Part shown: positions 43,846-57,300 of the stretch, piece by piece
How positions within the stretch are numbered: the stretch's first letter is position 1
Layout: each line of letters begins with the position of its first letter
Position numbers and translations under genes: made by a program
Assembly: GCA_014607495.2 (NCBI GenBank)
Contig: CP053156.1
Coordinates: forward strand, 8,990,001 to 9,054,000
DNA length: 64,000 bases
Direction of reading: 5' to 3'
Source of the DNA: Carposina sasakii
Lineage: Eukaryota; Arthropoda; Insecta; Lepidoptera; Carposinidae
The notes under the pieces: generated by a model
Database searches by the model: none
Seen by the model: only the letters and a program-made list of their open reading frames with translations
Told to the model about the DNA's origin: nothing

Positions 43846-44610
43846 TTAAGGTTTTTTGGTCGCAGCCGCAGACAGACCACGCTTGGGCCTAACCCTAGAC
43901 GCCGACGGCTCCACCGATGTCTCGGATAGTGGCTTCACTGTTTCACAAGGGAACCTCTTCATGACAGCCTCAAGATCAGACATCTGCTCAACTTTAAGTC
44001 GCGACTTATCTGGCAGCAGGATGACAATTTTCCCCTCACTAGTCCAAGACTTTTGGATGCCAAAATGCTTTCTAGCTTGGAGAAACACTTCATGCCTATA
44101 CTTAGTGAGGAATTCTGTCACAGTTACCCCGGTGCCTTTAAGGCAGGCTTTGGAGTTCCACATTTCAGTCTTGGAAGAGAACTTATTAAATCTAACTAAT
44201 ATTGGCCTGGCTTTGTCCTTTTTACTGCCCAGACGATGACACACAAGAATGTCTTGCCCCAATTGTGGCATCCTGTAATGGCTACTCAACACCTGTGTTA
44301 TAGCAGCAGCTGGTGTGACGGTGTCATCTTCATCAATGCCATGGACAAGAACAATCTTCCTCCTCGAAGCCATCTCTAAACGGTCCAGACCTAATGCAAG
44401 TAGACCCACCTGTGAACGGAGCATTTCAAGGGACTTTAACATTATTGTTTTGAATTCTGCGAACTCCTGTGACAAGCTTGATATGTCGTGCATCCGAGGG
44501 CTCTTTGCAACCTTGGCATCACGCAGCTCCTGCTCATACTGGCCCATTCTCTGTTGGAATTCACTTGCCATAACTTCCATGTTTTGATTTAGTTTTGTGT
44601 AAATATCCAT
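43846..44610 (-). CDS. LINE ORF1-type RNA-binding protein
   Basis: 254 residues from the ATG at 44610. The first ~90 residues are predicted coiled coil (heptad-like 'MGQYEQELRDAKV' and 'LSQEFAEFKTIMLKSLEMLR'). They are followed by an RRM-like domain ('RRKIVLVHGIDEDD', 'ILVCHRLGSKKDKARPILV') and a C-terminal basic domain ('YRHEVFLQARKHFGIQKSW'), ending in a basic tail. This is the architecture of L1/Jockey-type ORF1 chaperones. It is on the same strand as, and upstream of, ORF2 at 37878-40823, but 3 kb of repeats lie between them, so whether they belong to one copy is unproven. The frame is intact. Confidence 0.8.
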   Translation of the reverse strand: MDIYTKLNQNMEVMASEFQQRMGQYEQELRDAKVAKSPRMHDISSLSQEFAEFKTIMLKSLEMLRSQVGLLALGLDRLEMASRRKIVLVHGIDEDDTVTPAAAITQVLSSHYRMPQLGQDILVCHRLGSKKDKARPILVRFNKFSSKTEMWNSKACLKGTGVTVTEFLTKYRHEVFLQARKHFGIQKSWTSEGKIVILLPDKSRLKVEQMSDLEAVMKRFPCETVKPLSETSVEPSASRVRPKRGLSAAATKKP

Positions 44611-44619
44611 TTCAGTGTT

Positions 44620-45318
44620 TGCTTTTTGTTTGTTTGTATTCCAAAGTAAAGTGATGTGAATTTGTGAAATTATTGTCCGGAATAGAGTGTAGGGGTAAGT
44701 TGAGTTATATGGACATTTATTAGTTGAAAATATGAACTGTAAATATTTTTAAATTGAATTTTAAAATGAAGCTATTTTTATTTGTGTTGCACATACAACT
44801 ACCCACAACAAAAAAAAAAAAAACATTTTTAACTAGTTTCATGTAATAATTTCGAAGTTTCGGTATTTTTATTTTATTTTTATCATAATAATCCGGAAAC
44901 TCGGAGGCGTATCCATATTAACATATACGTTTGATGTCAATGACCTTAATTCAATATATCTATTGAGGGATCGCCCGCCACCGGGCCCTATACCCTCCGC
45001 TGACCCTCGGATCTGCCTACTCATGATCACGAACACAAGACACTACAGTCGCAACGAGAAGCCAGATCCAAGCACCTAGCATGCAACCATAAATACATAG
45101 CTGCTAATCCGAAAACCAATTAAAATTTTAATCGAGATATTCATTATGACATAGTCATTCATAAGACATATGATACAATTCAATATTTAATTCAATATAC
45201 CTACTCCGACCACTGCTGATAACACAGTTTTGTGCTGTATTGCACTGGGGATATAGGTTTTACAAGTTGTATACCAACCAGATATATCTATACTTTCAGC
45301 TGAGACAGTCGTTCGTAT
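44620..45318. other. Upstream region of the GPDH gene
   Basis: No ORF. 'atacctactccgaccactg' at 45195-45213 is the inverse of the element A target site (37448-37475), a shared short repeat. A poly-A stretch lies at 44810-44823. Confidence 0.4.
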
Positions 45319-45325
45319 TATAAAA
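45319..45325 (+). promoter_or_regulatory. Candidate TATA box of the GPDH gene
   Basis: TATAAAA lies 51 bases before the ATG at 45376. Transcription would start near 45350 and leave a leader of about 25 bases, short but possible. There is no other support; an upstream non-coding exon is equally possible. Confidence 0.4.
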
Positions 45326-45375
45326 TACGTGTTTATATCACTATTGGGTCTCTACATTAATTTGGTGTTATAAAC

Positions 45376-48300
45376 ATGGCAGATAAACAACCCAAGAGCA
45401 GGGTTTGCATTGTTGGTTCAGGAAATTGGTAAGCTATCTTACCTTAATTATTGCCTATTTATTTGGTAACGTATTTTAAATATATTCCATAAGCTTATTG
45501 TTATATTAGATGCCCCCTATAAGTATTAGTAAGTGATGACATAACAACAAACTCATAACCCTGACACTGTGGATCCTAGTTCTATATAATAATAATAAAA
45601 TACCTACTGTATTATAGTACATTTCAGGGCCCATAACATTTAATATCTCAGCGTAAAATTTATATTATATTGTCTGTATTTTGTGATATATTTAAATAAC
45701 CTCAGCCAACTTCCAGGGGATCTGCTATAGCTAAAATTGTTGGCCGCAATGCTGCGCGTTTGCCCAATTTCGAGGACAGAGTCACTATGTGGGTATATGA
45801 AGAAATAATTGAAGGGAAAAAACTTACGGAAATAATCAATGAAACCCATGAAAATGTTAAATATTTGCCAGGCCATGCTCTACCCCCAAATGTTGTAAGT
45901 ACCTACCTATATGATTAAGTAATTAATAAGTTATTTTGTTAACCGCACATTTTATAATTGATTATAAATTAACAAACATGTCAGGTTTGTCAGCCAGGTT
46001 TTCTGCTAAGATTGTTTCTGATTAGATTATTAACTATTTATCTGTTAAAGTAGAATGTCTGGTGAAAGAGGATATTTGAGAATTTATCTATTTGACACTA
46101 TGAGACCTAGTCATAAATACTCTCATTGAAAAATAAGTCCAGAAAGTTAATAGATTAGGTATTACTATATCTCAAATAATTCGAAGGAAGGGATGTCCTC
46201 AAAGAAAAAAAATACCACTAACACCCTTCTATAAAGAAGTAATTTACTGAAGCAGTTACTAACTGCTTAGCAATAGGGTCGTTTATAGTTTTTTATTTGT
46301 ATTTATATCGAAGCCATAAGAAGTGGCTCTGTGGCGACCACAGCGGAAAACCTCAAACGGCGCAAATATGCGAACCTCAGTGGAGACTATATATTTGAGC
46401 CGTTTGGGGTTGAAACCACGGGGCCCGGGAGCCCATGCCCTTTATAAGGGCATTTCAAAAAGGCTAGTCGAGGTGTCCCACAACCGAAGGGCTGGCCAGT
46501 ATTTTGAGCAAAGAATTAGCCTCCCCATCCAGCGGGGCAATGCGGCTAGCCTTTTGGCCACGTTGCCAGCGGTGGAGGAGTTGCAGGCAATTTTCTATTT
46601 GTAAATATGTTTTAGATTTAGGTTTTTTTTTCTGTATTTACCCAATTACATAATTCATTAAATAAATATCACAAAATTTTATATTGAAAGATCATAAAAT
46701 AAAAGGAACATTTCACTCTTTTAGCAACTTGTATGCCCATAAAAGAACTTTTGTTCTATATTAAATATTGTGTTTATAAATATGGTCACAAAAGAAAAGT
46801 TGCTGTAAATGATGCATGTGGATGTGATGTTGTAATTTTCAATTAATTTCACATTTGAAAAATGGACTTGCCCACCTCATTTGGACACAATCAAATTGTA
46901 GTTTTACAGATAGGTATGATTTTGATTATTTATTCTGATAAGAATAAGATGTTATTAAGATTCAACCATAGGAAACTACCCCATTTCCTCTAAATCTCAT
47001 TGATTGACCATAGAATCTTTCATCTTATTCTACATACCTAATGGTTGACCATGGAATAAATCATTATTTGAGTAATTACTAGAGTGAGTAGAAGTAATAA
47101 CTTCTTTATAGATGTGGGTGTAAGAATATGAGTTAATTTGTTCTCTACGGTTCATATGTTATATTTATGTACCACTGTCAATTCAATATTGCCTTAATTT
47201 TCTTACTAACTAGATATTTCATTTATTAAAATTTCTAACCACCAAATCATCTATCAGCCTACATTTGCCTACTGCTCAGTATTTATTTTGCAAAGTTGGT
47301 TACAAAAAAAAATACGTTAATTATTTTTACTACTACACCATCCACTTTTACATCTTAATAATAAGTCGCCACAATCCAATGTGATCTAGGTTGTAATTAT
47401 ATGATTAAGGAATATACTTTGTTATTTTTGGCCAATGTTATGGCAGAAACACTGTACATGAACTTTCTTCTATTTTAGATCACATTGCTATGTGTTAGGT
47501 AACTCATTGCTAGTGTCAATGACATTTCTCACACACTCGAAATAAACACAATCTTTGATCTTTGAACACACCTTTATACATTGTTGGTGATATTATCCCT
47601 TCAGATACAGGTCATTTATTAGAAATGGATAAATTTAGAAAACATAGCCTAATCTTAACCTAAAGTAGCTCAGTATGAACCAATCACTGGCTGACATTTG
47701 CCTTTACCCTGCCTACCCGTCACCTACAAATTCACTGTTTTTTATGCACAAATACTGTTAGGCCTCATCTTTATAGGGTCATCTAGGTTGCTAGAGTCCA
47801 GTTAATGTGGCTAGAAGATCCCTACCACCTCTTCTACTTTCTCCCACATCTACTTTTTTCTCCATAGGTAGCAATTCCGGACGTGGTAGACGCGGCAAAG
47901 GATGCTGATATCCTAATCTTCGTAGTGCCGCATCAGTTTGTAAGGATCATTTGCTCCACACTTTTGGGGAAAATCAAACCTACTGCTGCTGCACTTTCCT
48001 TGATTAAGGTATATCTAACTTGTAATATTATCAAAGACGACTTTGATATTATTAATAACGTATTGGTGGTTAATTGCTATAAATTTTATTTTAAACAGGG
48101 CTTCGATATCGCGGAAGGCGGTGGAATCGATCTTATCTCACACATCATCACAAGATGTCTGAAGATCCCATGCGCTGTACTCATGGGCGCTAATATTGCT
48201 TCAGAGGTAAGTCCAGTATCGTAAATGCTTATCTTTGCGAATATTATAAATACGGAAGTAACTCGTGTTTGTCTGTCGCGGTTTCACACCTAAACTACTA

Positions 48301-51300
48301 AACCGATTTAAATGAAATTTGCTACACAGATAGTCTAGAGTCTGAGAAAGCATATAGGCTACTTTTTATCCTGAAAAAATATTGTAAGTATAGTAATACA
48401 TATTGGGTTAAAATATACTAGATTCAGGCCAAAAAAGTATCTCTTGAGAAATGGAAACTTCCATAGTTTATAGTTCGTAGCCTTGAACGCCTTGGTAGCC
48501 TATGTATCGTTGTAATAAATTGCATTAAAATTGCTTTTGCACTTGTACATACATACATGGTAGGTGACTACCTATATGTGCACATATACATATGAGATGT
48601 GCACAGACTCATTCATTTCCCTTTCGCAGAATATTGCGACAAGTTTTTATAATCATGTTTAGACAGATATACACAGAAGTAGTTTGAGTAAGAATCATAA
48701 CCTTTACCACGACATGGTTCTTTAGTCAGGTCAATCTGATCGATTTCATCTACTCGAATTTATAAAACTAAGTACTTACCTAAATAACTTTTTTTAAGGA
48801 ATGAAAAAGCACTAAGTATATACAAAGATTATAAACCTGACTAATTTACTTATGTAACGAATCGGTAAATATTTACTTTATTTACTTATCATAATTTTCG
48901 CCAAAAAATTCCTCTTCATTAATTTAATTACCTACCATTGCAAGGTAAGTAATAATTTTCGTGATATTTACACATTCTATCTATCTTGTAAGTAATATTA
49001 TCGCTTTCTGAAAGAGTGCACGTAGGTATCTATGTCAAAGATTACTACAAACAAAGCTACATACATATACTAATAAGCCGCGAGTTACAACTTCGTTATT
49101 CTGCAGTTTATATTTTTATTTTGCTAAAAGCACAGGGATCCAAGAATTTATGTAAAAAAATCGCATTACCTACTTTTTACCTTTTTCCTTTAAAGATATT
49201 TTGAATTAGTAAGATCGTTTTAAGGCATTTCGCTTTTGACGTATAAAGAATCATTAGGAAATATATTTTGTAGGGCTATACTAGTTACGCGGTCAATCGC
49301 AACATGTCTAGAGAAAGAAATCCGTAACTAGATTATTTGAATGTTTGAATCTAAACTCAAGCACAGTATAAAAACAATTTAAAGTTTAATCAGTTAAAAT
49401 GAATATTGGAAGTAAATTGTATAATCTTCAATATCCATCGGCTCATTGCTTCCTATTGACATTGTCGGTATTTATAGACACTTCGCAACTCAACCTTGCC
49501 TCTCATTTACTACTCTAACGTATAGGAAAAACGTTACATGTGTTCTCTAATAGGCGGACATGCACTGAGTGCATAAATGTGCAACAGTTACCAGCACGCG
49601 TATGACGAATTTGGTGAGAGCTAGATGTCTCACTTTTAAACGTCAAATCCACAGAGCTAAGTAATAACTAGACAAGACAAGTGTTTCTACTTGGTGCGTA
49701 AAAAGGGATTGCAAACCACTTCTATCAGCCTTGGCTTGAGAACGAGTGTCTATTCTAATTCATAAGTCTATTTTTACATGCAAAGTACATACATTTGGTT
49801 TATCTAGTTAGTAATAGCTCTGTGAGTTTGACGTTTAAAAGTGAGACATCTCGCTCTCACCAAATTCATCATACGGGTGCAGAAATGCTTAGGAATGGTG
49901 TCATTCTGATACTCGTACTGTACTCTATCTAATACTATCTAATACGATCTTGTATATCTCTATCTTACCTTTATCTTATACTGTACCTAGTTCTTTCTGG
50001 AATACCTCGTTATCGTATTACAGGAAATTATAACTATTATATGTAAAGGTAACATAACGTAACATATCACGCGTTCGCTAATATACAGGGTGGCTAAGAC
50101 AATGAAACATAATTTCGCATTACACTTTCGTTGTCGTAACTTTCCTACCAATGGCAGTCACAATTTATAACGTGGATTTCCGAAAGCGCGAATATATTTG
50201 CTTCCTTTTAGAGAAAACCTGTTCGATTCTGAAATAATTTTACATTGTCTAAGGCAGACGAGTAATTATACACATCCCGAAATGGTGATTTGGACTTAAG
50301 TACATACCTACATACTGTACATTTTCGTCGCAAATAATCTACAAATTTTCTATACATATTATACGTTACAATTTTTTATTTTACAATAAGTATTTTTCGT
50401 ACATCATATAATCGTACTAAACAGGCAGTTCCCGTATAAATAGCTATAGTATCGGGGTTTGACCTACTTTCACGAATGTCGCGTTTGAGATTATTTATGT
50501 AGGATGGTACCTACATTGTTACATTAAATGTGGACTTCATATTGTTTCCTTGACAGACCATTAGTTCAACTTGATCATATCTCGGGCTCTGAAGCAGCCT
50601 TTCCCAAAGTGGGCGATAACGCCCCCTTATGGGCGCTGCAGGCCTAAAGGGGGGTGGTAAGTGACCCAGAAAAAAAAATTGGGGCTTGCGGAGTTATAGT
50701 AGTTTTTAAGTAGGTGAAAAAAGGGGGGCGCTAAAAATAATTTATTCTCAAAGTGGGCAGTAGACAAAGTAAGTTTGGGAACCCCTGCTCTAAAGGATCG
50801 ACCGTCGCGTCGATTTAATTAACTTGGTTTAGTAATAAAATGACGGTTCCTAATGATTTTATTATCTTACGAAGCTAGTAGTATCAGAAAGGTAGGCAAT
50901 GATGTTAAATAGGAAGTTATTAGGGTTGTGACTGACTGTTTTAATGATATACTTAAAGACCTGTCATGTGTTTTAATTCTTGATTTTACCACAAGTGGGC
51001 CTAAGAAAGTAATGTAAATTACATAAATAAGTAAGTCAATAAGTGCATAAGGTAATGAATGATACCATGAATGACGTCGAAGGAGCTCTACGCCTGTCAT
51101 GAAATATATATTCGCTTATAGATTTATTTAAGCACATAAAGGTATTGTTAATAACCTAAATGCTGACAAATGTCAATAGTGAAAGTACCAATGACATAGC
51201 CATGTCTTGCCTACTTTGCATGGCGACTGACGACGAAGGCAAATAATTGCTTCCGTAGTAATTATAGTAAACCAGCCAGCATTATTGCAATAGCAAATGC

Positions 51301-54300
51301 GTACCTATAAGGATGGCTATCTATTCAAATAAAATAAAAAAACTTTAAAATATGACGTGTCCTTAATGCCGAGATTAAGTTCACTGTATTTCTCTACTTA
51401 CGTACATATTGTTGATGTTTTTTTCAAGCTCTTGGAATAGATTGCAATGAGTGCAATTTGTTTACAAATAGTTAACAAGACCTGCATAGGTGCCCTATGA
51501 AAGGTTATCGATGCTATCTACGGTATACGCATTAGTCTTTTTAGCTTGTCATAAGAGATAAGTTTTAAGAAGTCTAGTAGTGTTAATTTCTCAATCAATA
51601 ATTAACTGTAGATTTGTTTATGGGACTGCAACTTTGTTACTGACCATTTACACCTGTCCCAGCTATGCCAAAGGTGGCTGAGGGATCTCCTTTATGGTCC
51701 TGCAGATCTGACTACCCCGTTTCGGGCACACAGGCATGTATATATGTATGTTGTCTATGGAATGATGAGTGAAAGTTGATTGGCGTTGGATTTGCCGATA
51801 AATGAGAAAGATATGTTTATTTACGTATTTATTTATCTAAAGAATATACAGCATAGCACATATAACAGGTCCAGCCTAATGTATAACTAAAGCCAAATTA
51901 TGTTCTACAGCTCAACCAACAAACGTGATCTGGAATTTAATTTCGATTTAATCTGGGATCCCCTTAGGTGGCCGACGAGAAGTTCTGCGAGACCACGATC
52001 GGTTGCCGGGACGTGATGCTGGCGCCGATGATGAGGGACATTATCCAGACGGAGTACTTCCGAGTGGTTGTGGTGGATGATGAGGATGCCGTCGAGATCT
52101 GTGGCGCGCTCAAGGTTAGTGCATAAATGCGGAAATAAAGCAGTTCAACCAGGTTTGTGGAGTGCGTGTTGCTGAATAGATTTGATTAACATGTCGTAAA
52201 ATATAACGATCGCTTAGCTACCTGCTCATTGAGAATAAATTTTAATGTTTATATGAATATCTATTGTATGTATTGCTATTGTAATTTACGCAACGTAGAT
52301 ATACATATAATTATGAAGGGGCAGAGAGTAATAATGAGCCTAAAGTTAAAACTATTTTCAGTCTTTCCACCATCTTAAAACACCTACCTACATTAAACAA
52401 AGATGTAATGAAGTTGGCAGTGCGTAAAATATACTATCACCGTGTTACATAAGTTTACCTCGTGCACAAATTTACGAAGCTCTTGTAATGCGCGAGCTCG
52501 TTAATTAAAACTATGGGCTCTTATTTTGTTGGTAAACTGAAAGCTCTTTAAACCTTTATTAAAAAATAAACAATTATTCGAAACCTGTAGACTTTTATTC
52601 TATTGTCATACAGACCTTCTTTTTCTGAACACATAGAATAATTGTTACATTTCAGTGGTTAATTGCAGCAAAAAAGCCGCTTAAACACAGCTTCTATACG
52701 TATATTTTTAGCCAACCTTCTGAGTACTCGTATTAATATATGATTGATTGATGCCTGTCTTGAATTCTTGATGCGGGTCTTCACTAGAATATATCACTTG
52801 CATCTCCTTCCGTGTAATTCGTAGGAGTCGACTAAGGAACTCAAAGGCGTTACCTCAGATGATGAGCTGCAAGCCTAGTATGACCTGCGATACACGATAT
52901 GATAAACCAATTTATAGACATTTAGCCTGTCAATATACGATAAATATAGCCGCCATATTGAATTTTGTATAGAGACGATATCATATCGTACGATACAATA
53001 TCTACGATGCGTGGTCATGCTAGGGGGGCTGGTAACTTGTCAAATATCACATTACATCTGGCCTCCTAAACTTGACAGTTCGGTCGGACTACACCATTTT
53101 GGGAACACAGCCGCCGTGCGTCCTATATGTATGTAGGATGATCGATTAACCAGGTTACTCGTTAACCAGATTAATCTGTCTTAACTCATCACAATGCCAA
53201 CCCGTAAGCGATGGTATGTATGACGTATGCTTAGTCATTAACATTTTACATGTAGTATATATTTATACATCGGTCGTCTTACTGTTGTCTAGGGCGGGCA
53301 CACGACGTGGTGTTATAGTGACGTTAAACGCAAACACGCGTGACGTATTGGAATCTATAGACGAAGATATTGGAACAGTCAACGGAAGTGCTACGCAAAT
53401 GTACAGAAAAAAATCCAAACTATTACTTTGAAATTTTGTAATACTATTTTAGTCTGTCTGCGTTCTCACCTGAGCTGTGCGTGATCGTGTTCGATGTTAT
53501 GAAAATCTGGGATATGATGTTATGTACTTGTACATCTCAACCATACCCTCAAAATTGGTCAGAAGTGGCACCAAGTGGTTCTATCGGCCCTTGGTGCTCT
53601 GCCTACCCCGTAAGGGATAAAGGCGTGATTATATGATGATGATGAATAGACCGTTTTGTTTGACTGTTCTTACCTATAGAGTATTAGCAATTCCATACTG
53701 AACATCAATTGACTGTTGGTTGATGCTCACTATACTTAACTTATTCCTCTATGACTTAACTCATAACCAGAGTAAATACTCGTAGTATAAAAAATACATT
53801 GTTTTTAATTAATTCTCACACGGTCCGCTGATGGAATGTTCTATAGGTTCCCAACATATATTCTATACGTTAAGCATATGAAATGGATTATTGTTCATGA
53901 TTTATGTCTAATTGTTTTCTTCTGATAAGCTTAAGATTCTCGTTGACATTGAACTTAAATATTTGATGTATTTGATCGCAGTTCTTCTGTCTTATAGCTT
54001 AGCTACATAGCGATTGAATTTTTCATTTAATCCAGACTACTAATATCATTAAACCCACAAAATTATTAAATTTGTGAATAAATAAATTGTAAAGTATTAC
54101 GTATATTAGTCGTACAAATCCAATATTTAAACAATAGATACTAAAATTGCTTTGTTAAACTTGCTTTTATGATGGGGGAAATATTTTTATTACAATTTTA
54201 TCGAATGTAAAATTTTAATGTCGTGGAAATGTTAATGTACATTTCATACTTGGTTTCGAATGTGCCAATATTACATTGAGCAGATTAGAGGTTGTCATTT

Positions 54301-57300
54301 ACAAATCACTCCAATGAGATATTGAAATATTATTTCAAATCTGCTTTAACGATTTTGTTATGACATGTTCCGATTTTGTTATAACATTTTCCGATTTTGT
54401 TTTAACATTTTACTCTACATACCTAGCAGCTAACGTTAGCAATATGTTTTAGAATATCGTGGCCGTCGGCGCGGGATTCGTGGACGGCCTCGGCTTCGGC
54501 GGCAACACGAAGGCAGCCATCATCCGACTCGGTCTTATGGAGATGATCAAGTTCGTCGATGTATTCTACCCCGGCAGCAAACTGAGCACGTTCTTCGAGT
54601 CTTGCGGTGTTGCCGATCTTATCACCACGTGCTATGGTGAGTTTGGATACCATGAGAGATGTACTTACCATGGACGTATAAAGAACAATGGACTGAGTGC
54701 TATCAGTGCACAGATTGAATCACCGTAATGGCGGCGCGTTTTTATTTATTTACTAGTGGACGCCCGCGACTCCGTCCGCGAGGACTGCAGAAAAAACATA
54801 AACATATAGGCTACATATCGCACACCTAGATAAAGGGTAACACAAGTCAAAATAATCTAAAATGGAGTTATTGCGATTATCGGACTCTGCATCAAAAACT
54901 ACGTGAACTGTGAAGACACCAGCGCAAAAATACCTATAAATAAAATATAGATGGCGCGTAAGTCAGTCTTAGTGACTTGCAGGCGGATTACCCGCCACCA
55001 ACAACAGCAACACATTACCAGTTACGATAAGTCTACTGTACGGGAAAGTGCTGCCGATACGCAAAAAAAGTAAATTATTTCGACTTAGATTGGTATTTCT
55101 GATTCATTGCAGTCAGCAAGCGTGAATTATTTGGAGTTAATTTTGTATTTGTGATTAAACCTGCCTCACTTTTTTTGCGTTCTCAAATTAATTCTACTTA
55201 CTCCGGTATTATTTACAAAAGTGAGTATTTGTTTTGATAATAACTAAAATATTTTAGTATTGGTGACAATACTGTTCATAGTTTGAGTTGATTGGGTATT
55301 GTTGGCTGAATTTAAATTCGCTTTTATTCAAGGCGAATAAGAGCTACTGTTTATTTTGCTAAAAAGGTATTTAGAGATGTGTGTGTATTTATCAAAAAGA
55401 ATTATAAATATTTGGTTTTTTAATAACTTAGTGGAAAGAGTGACAATTTTTTGAGTTAATATAGTATTTGTGATTTATTGCATTTTTTAGTTTTTTCTTT
55501 CTAGATGATGAAAGGCTGTGGCCTTTTACTACTGGAAAAAGTGATGGCAGCTACCTCAAATAAGCCCCAAAGTAATAAGGAGATGCGAGCAACACCGTCG
55601 ATAAGCACCAAGGTGACGCAAGAAATATTGCTGATTGACACCACAGCATTACAAAAAAGCACAAATACGTCACCGAGAACCAGCATCCAGGTAAAACCAT
55701 CATCTTATAACTCGCCTGTTGGAAGCGATAGCTATCTTGATGATTCGGATGTGGATCCGCTTTTTAAGCCATCTCCTAAATTGGGAACTCGCCGGCCACC
55801 TGTCATAGCTCCAAGAAATAGGTCACATTCTTCCAGCACCAGTTCCTCCTGCAGCTCCAGCTCCTGTTCTAGTAACTCCAGCAGCTCTTCAAGTAGAAGT
55901 AATATAGAAATAGGTTGTAGTAATTCTGTGCCATCAGTCACGCCAGACTCTGCGAATCTTTCAAACGAGATCCCATCTGCTGAAGTTACTACTTCTCAAC
56001 CGGTTCCTTCTATTAAAGCTTCCACTTCTCAATCAACCCCTTCTGCTGAAGCTTTCACTTCTCAATCGATCTCATCTGCCGAAGCCTCTACCGCTCAACC
56101 GATCTGCCGATTCTGAATGTCGTCAAAGGGGTCGGAAACGCACAAGAAACCCCGATCGCTGGTCTTCTAACATTAAGAAATTTCTCAAAATCTCAAATAA
56201 GAAACTCAATTTAGAATATTGTATTTTTTATTTTGCTACATTTTTCATAACTATTTTGCACAAAGTTACAAATAAAGTCTATATTCAACAAAAATACTGG
56301 CTTATTTCATTCATATAATACAAACCTACAATAGATATACCACTATTACTGAAAGATTACATTAAAAAATACAGTTTAAGCGGACAATAACTCAAAATAT
56401 TTCACTAATATAAAATCATTTTCAGTTAATATTTATTTTTCATAAATAATCATTCACAATTACCAACTTAACACGAAAAATCTGATTTAACAAGCCACAT
56501 GTGTGTTTAAGGACTAATGATAAAGCAAAATAATTATTTAGTGAACTACGAGTAAGACACAATTTTTTGTAACAATTTCTTAAATTGGGCAAATAGAATT
56601 CGAATGAAACGTTTTTTGTTGTTCCTGTAAAATTAAATATTTTGAGTTATGCTACTCTTTATCTAGGTGTGCGATATGTTAAGTGGGACCTGTCACAATA
56701 CAGGGTGTTTTTTTGTGGCCACCTTTAACGAAGAGTACGTATTCTATACATGAAATAAAGTAAGTTTATGCCAAAAAAAAATGCTGAAAATTTTTTTTTT
56801 TTTTTTTTTAAATTTAAATTTCTTGATCGTGCGAAATTTATAGTGTCTAGTGTTTATGTTAGTTTTTAGGGTTCCGTACGTCTGAATACAAAAACGGAAC
56901 CCTTATAGGATCACTCGTGTGTCTGTCCGTCCGTCGCTTACAGTCAATTTTCTCCGAATCTATTAGACCGATTAAGTTGAAATTTGGTACACATATCAAT
57001 TCCTGTGACCCAAACACAGAGGTGTGACGTGAGCAGATGAAATCTGTATATGGGGGGTCATTTTTGGGGGGGAAGGGGAAAATTAAAAAAAAAAATTCTG
57101 AAAACTGCATCGTGTGGCATATCAAATGAAAGGTCTTGTTGAGAAGATCTTAAATGTATTTTTTTGTAATTTTAAAATAAATAGTTTCCAAGTTATTCAA
57201 GAAAATAGACGAAAATTGACCATTCCCCCCCCTTATCTCCGAAACTACTGAACCTAAAATTTTGAAAAAAATACAGAAATTAGTTTTCTCCTTATAGATT

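Noticed and set aside
43515..43880. 121-codon minus-strand ORF
   Set aside because: It falls in one arm of the inverted repeat, and its other-arm counterpart is broken. The shared peptide reflects DNA repetition.
44315..44587. 90-codon plus-strand ORF
   Set aside because: It is antisense to the ORF1-type gene with no independent evidence.
52115..54452. An additional GPDH exon in intron 5
   Set aside because: Exons 5 and 6 join in phase at the conserved GALK-N junction, so no coding is missing.
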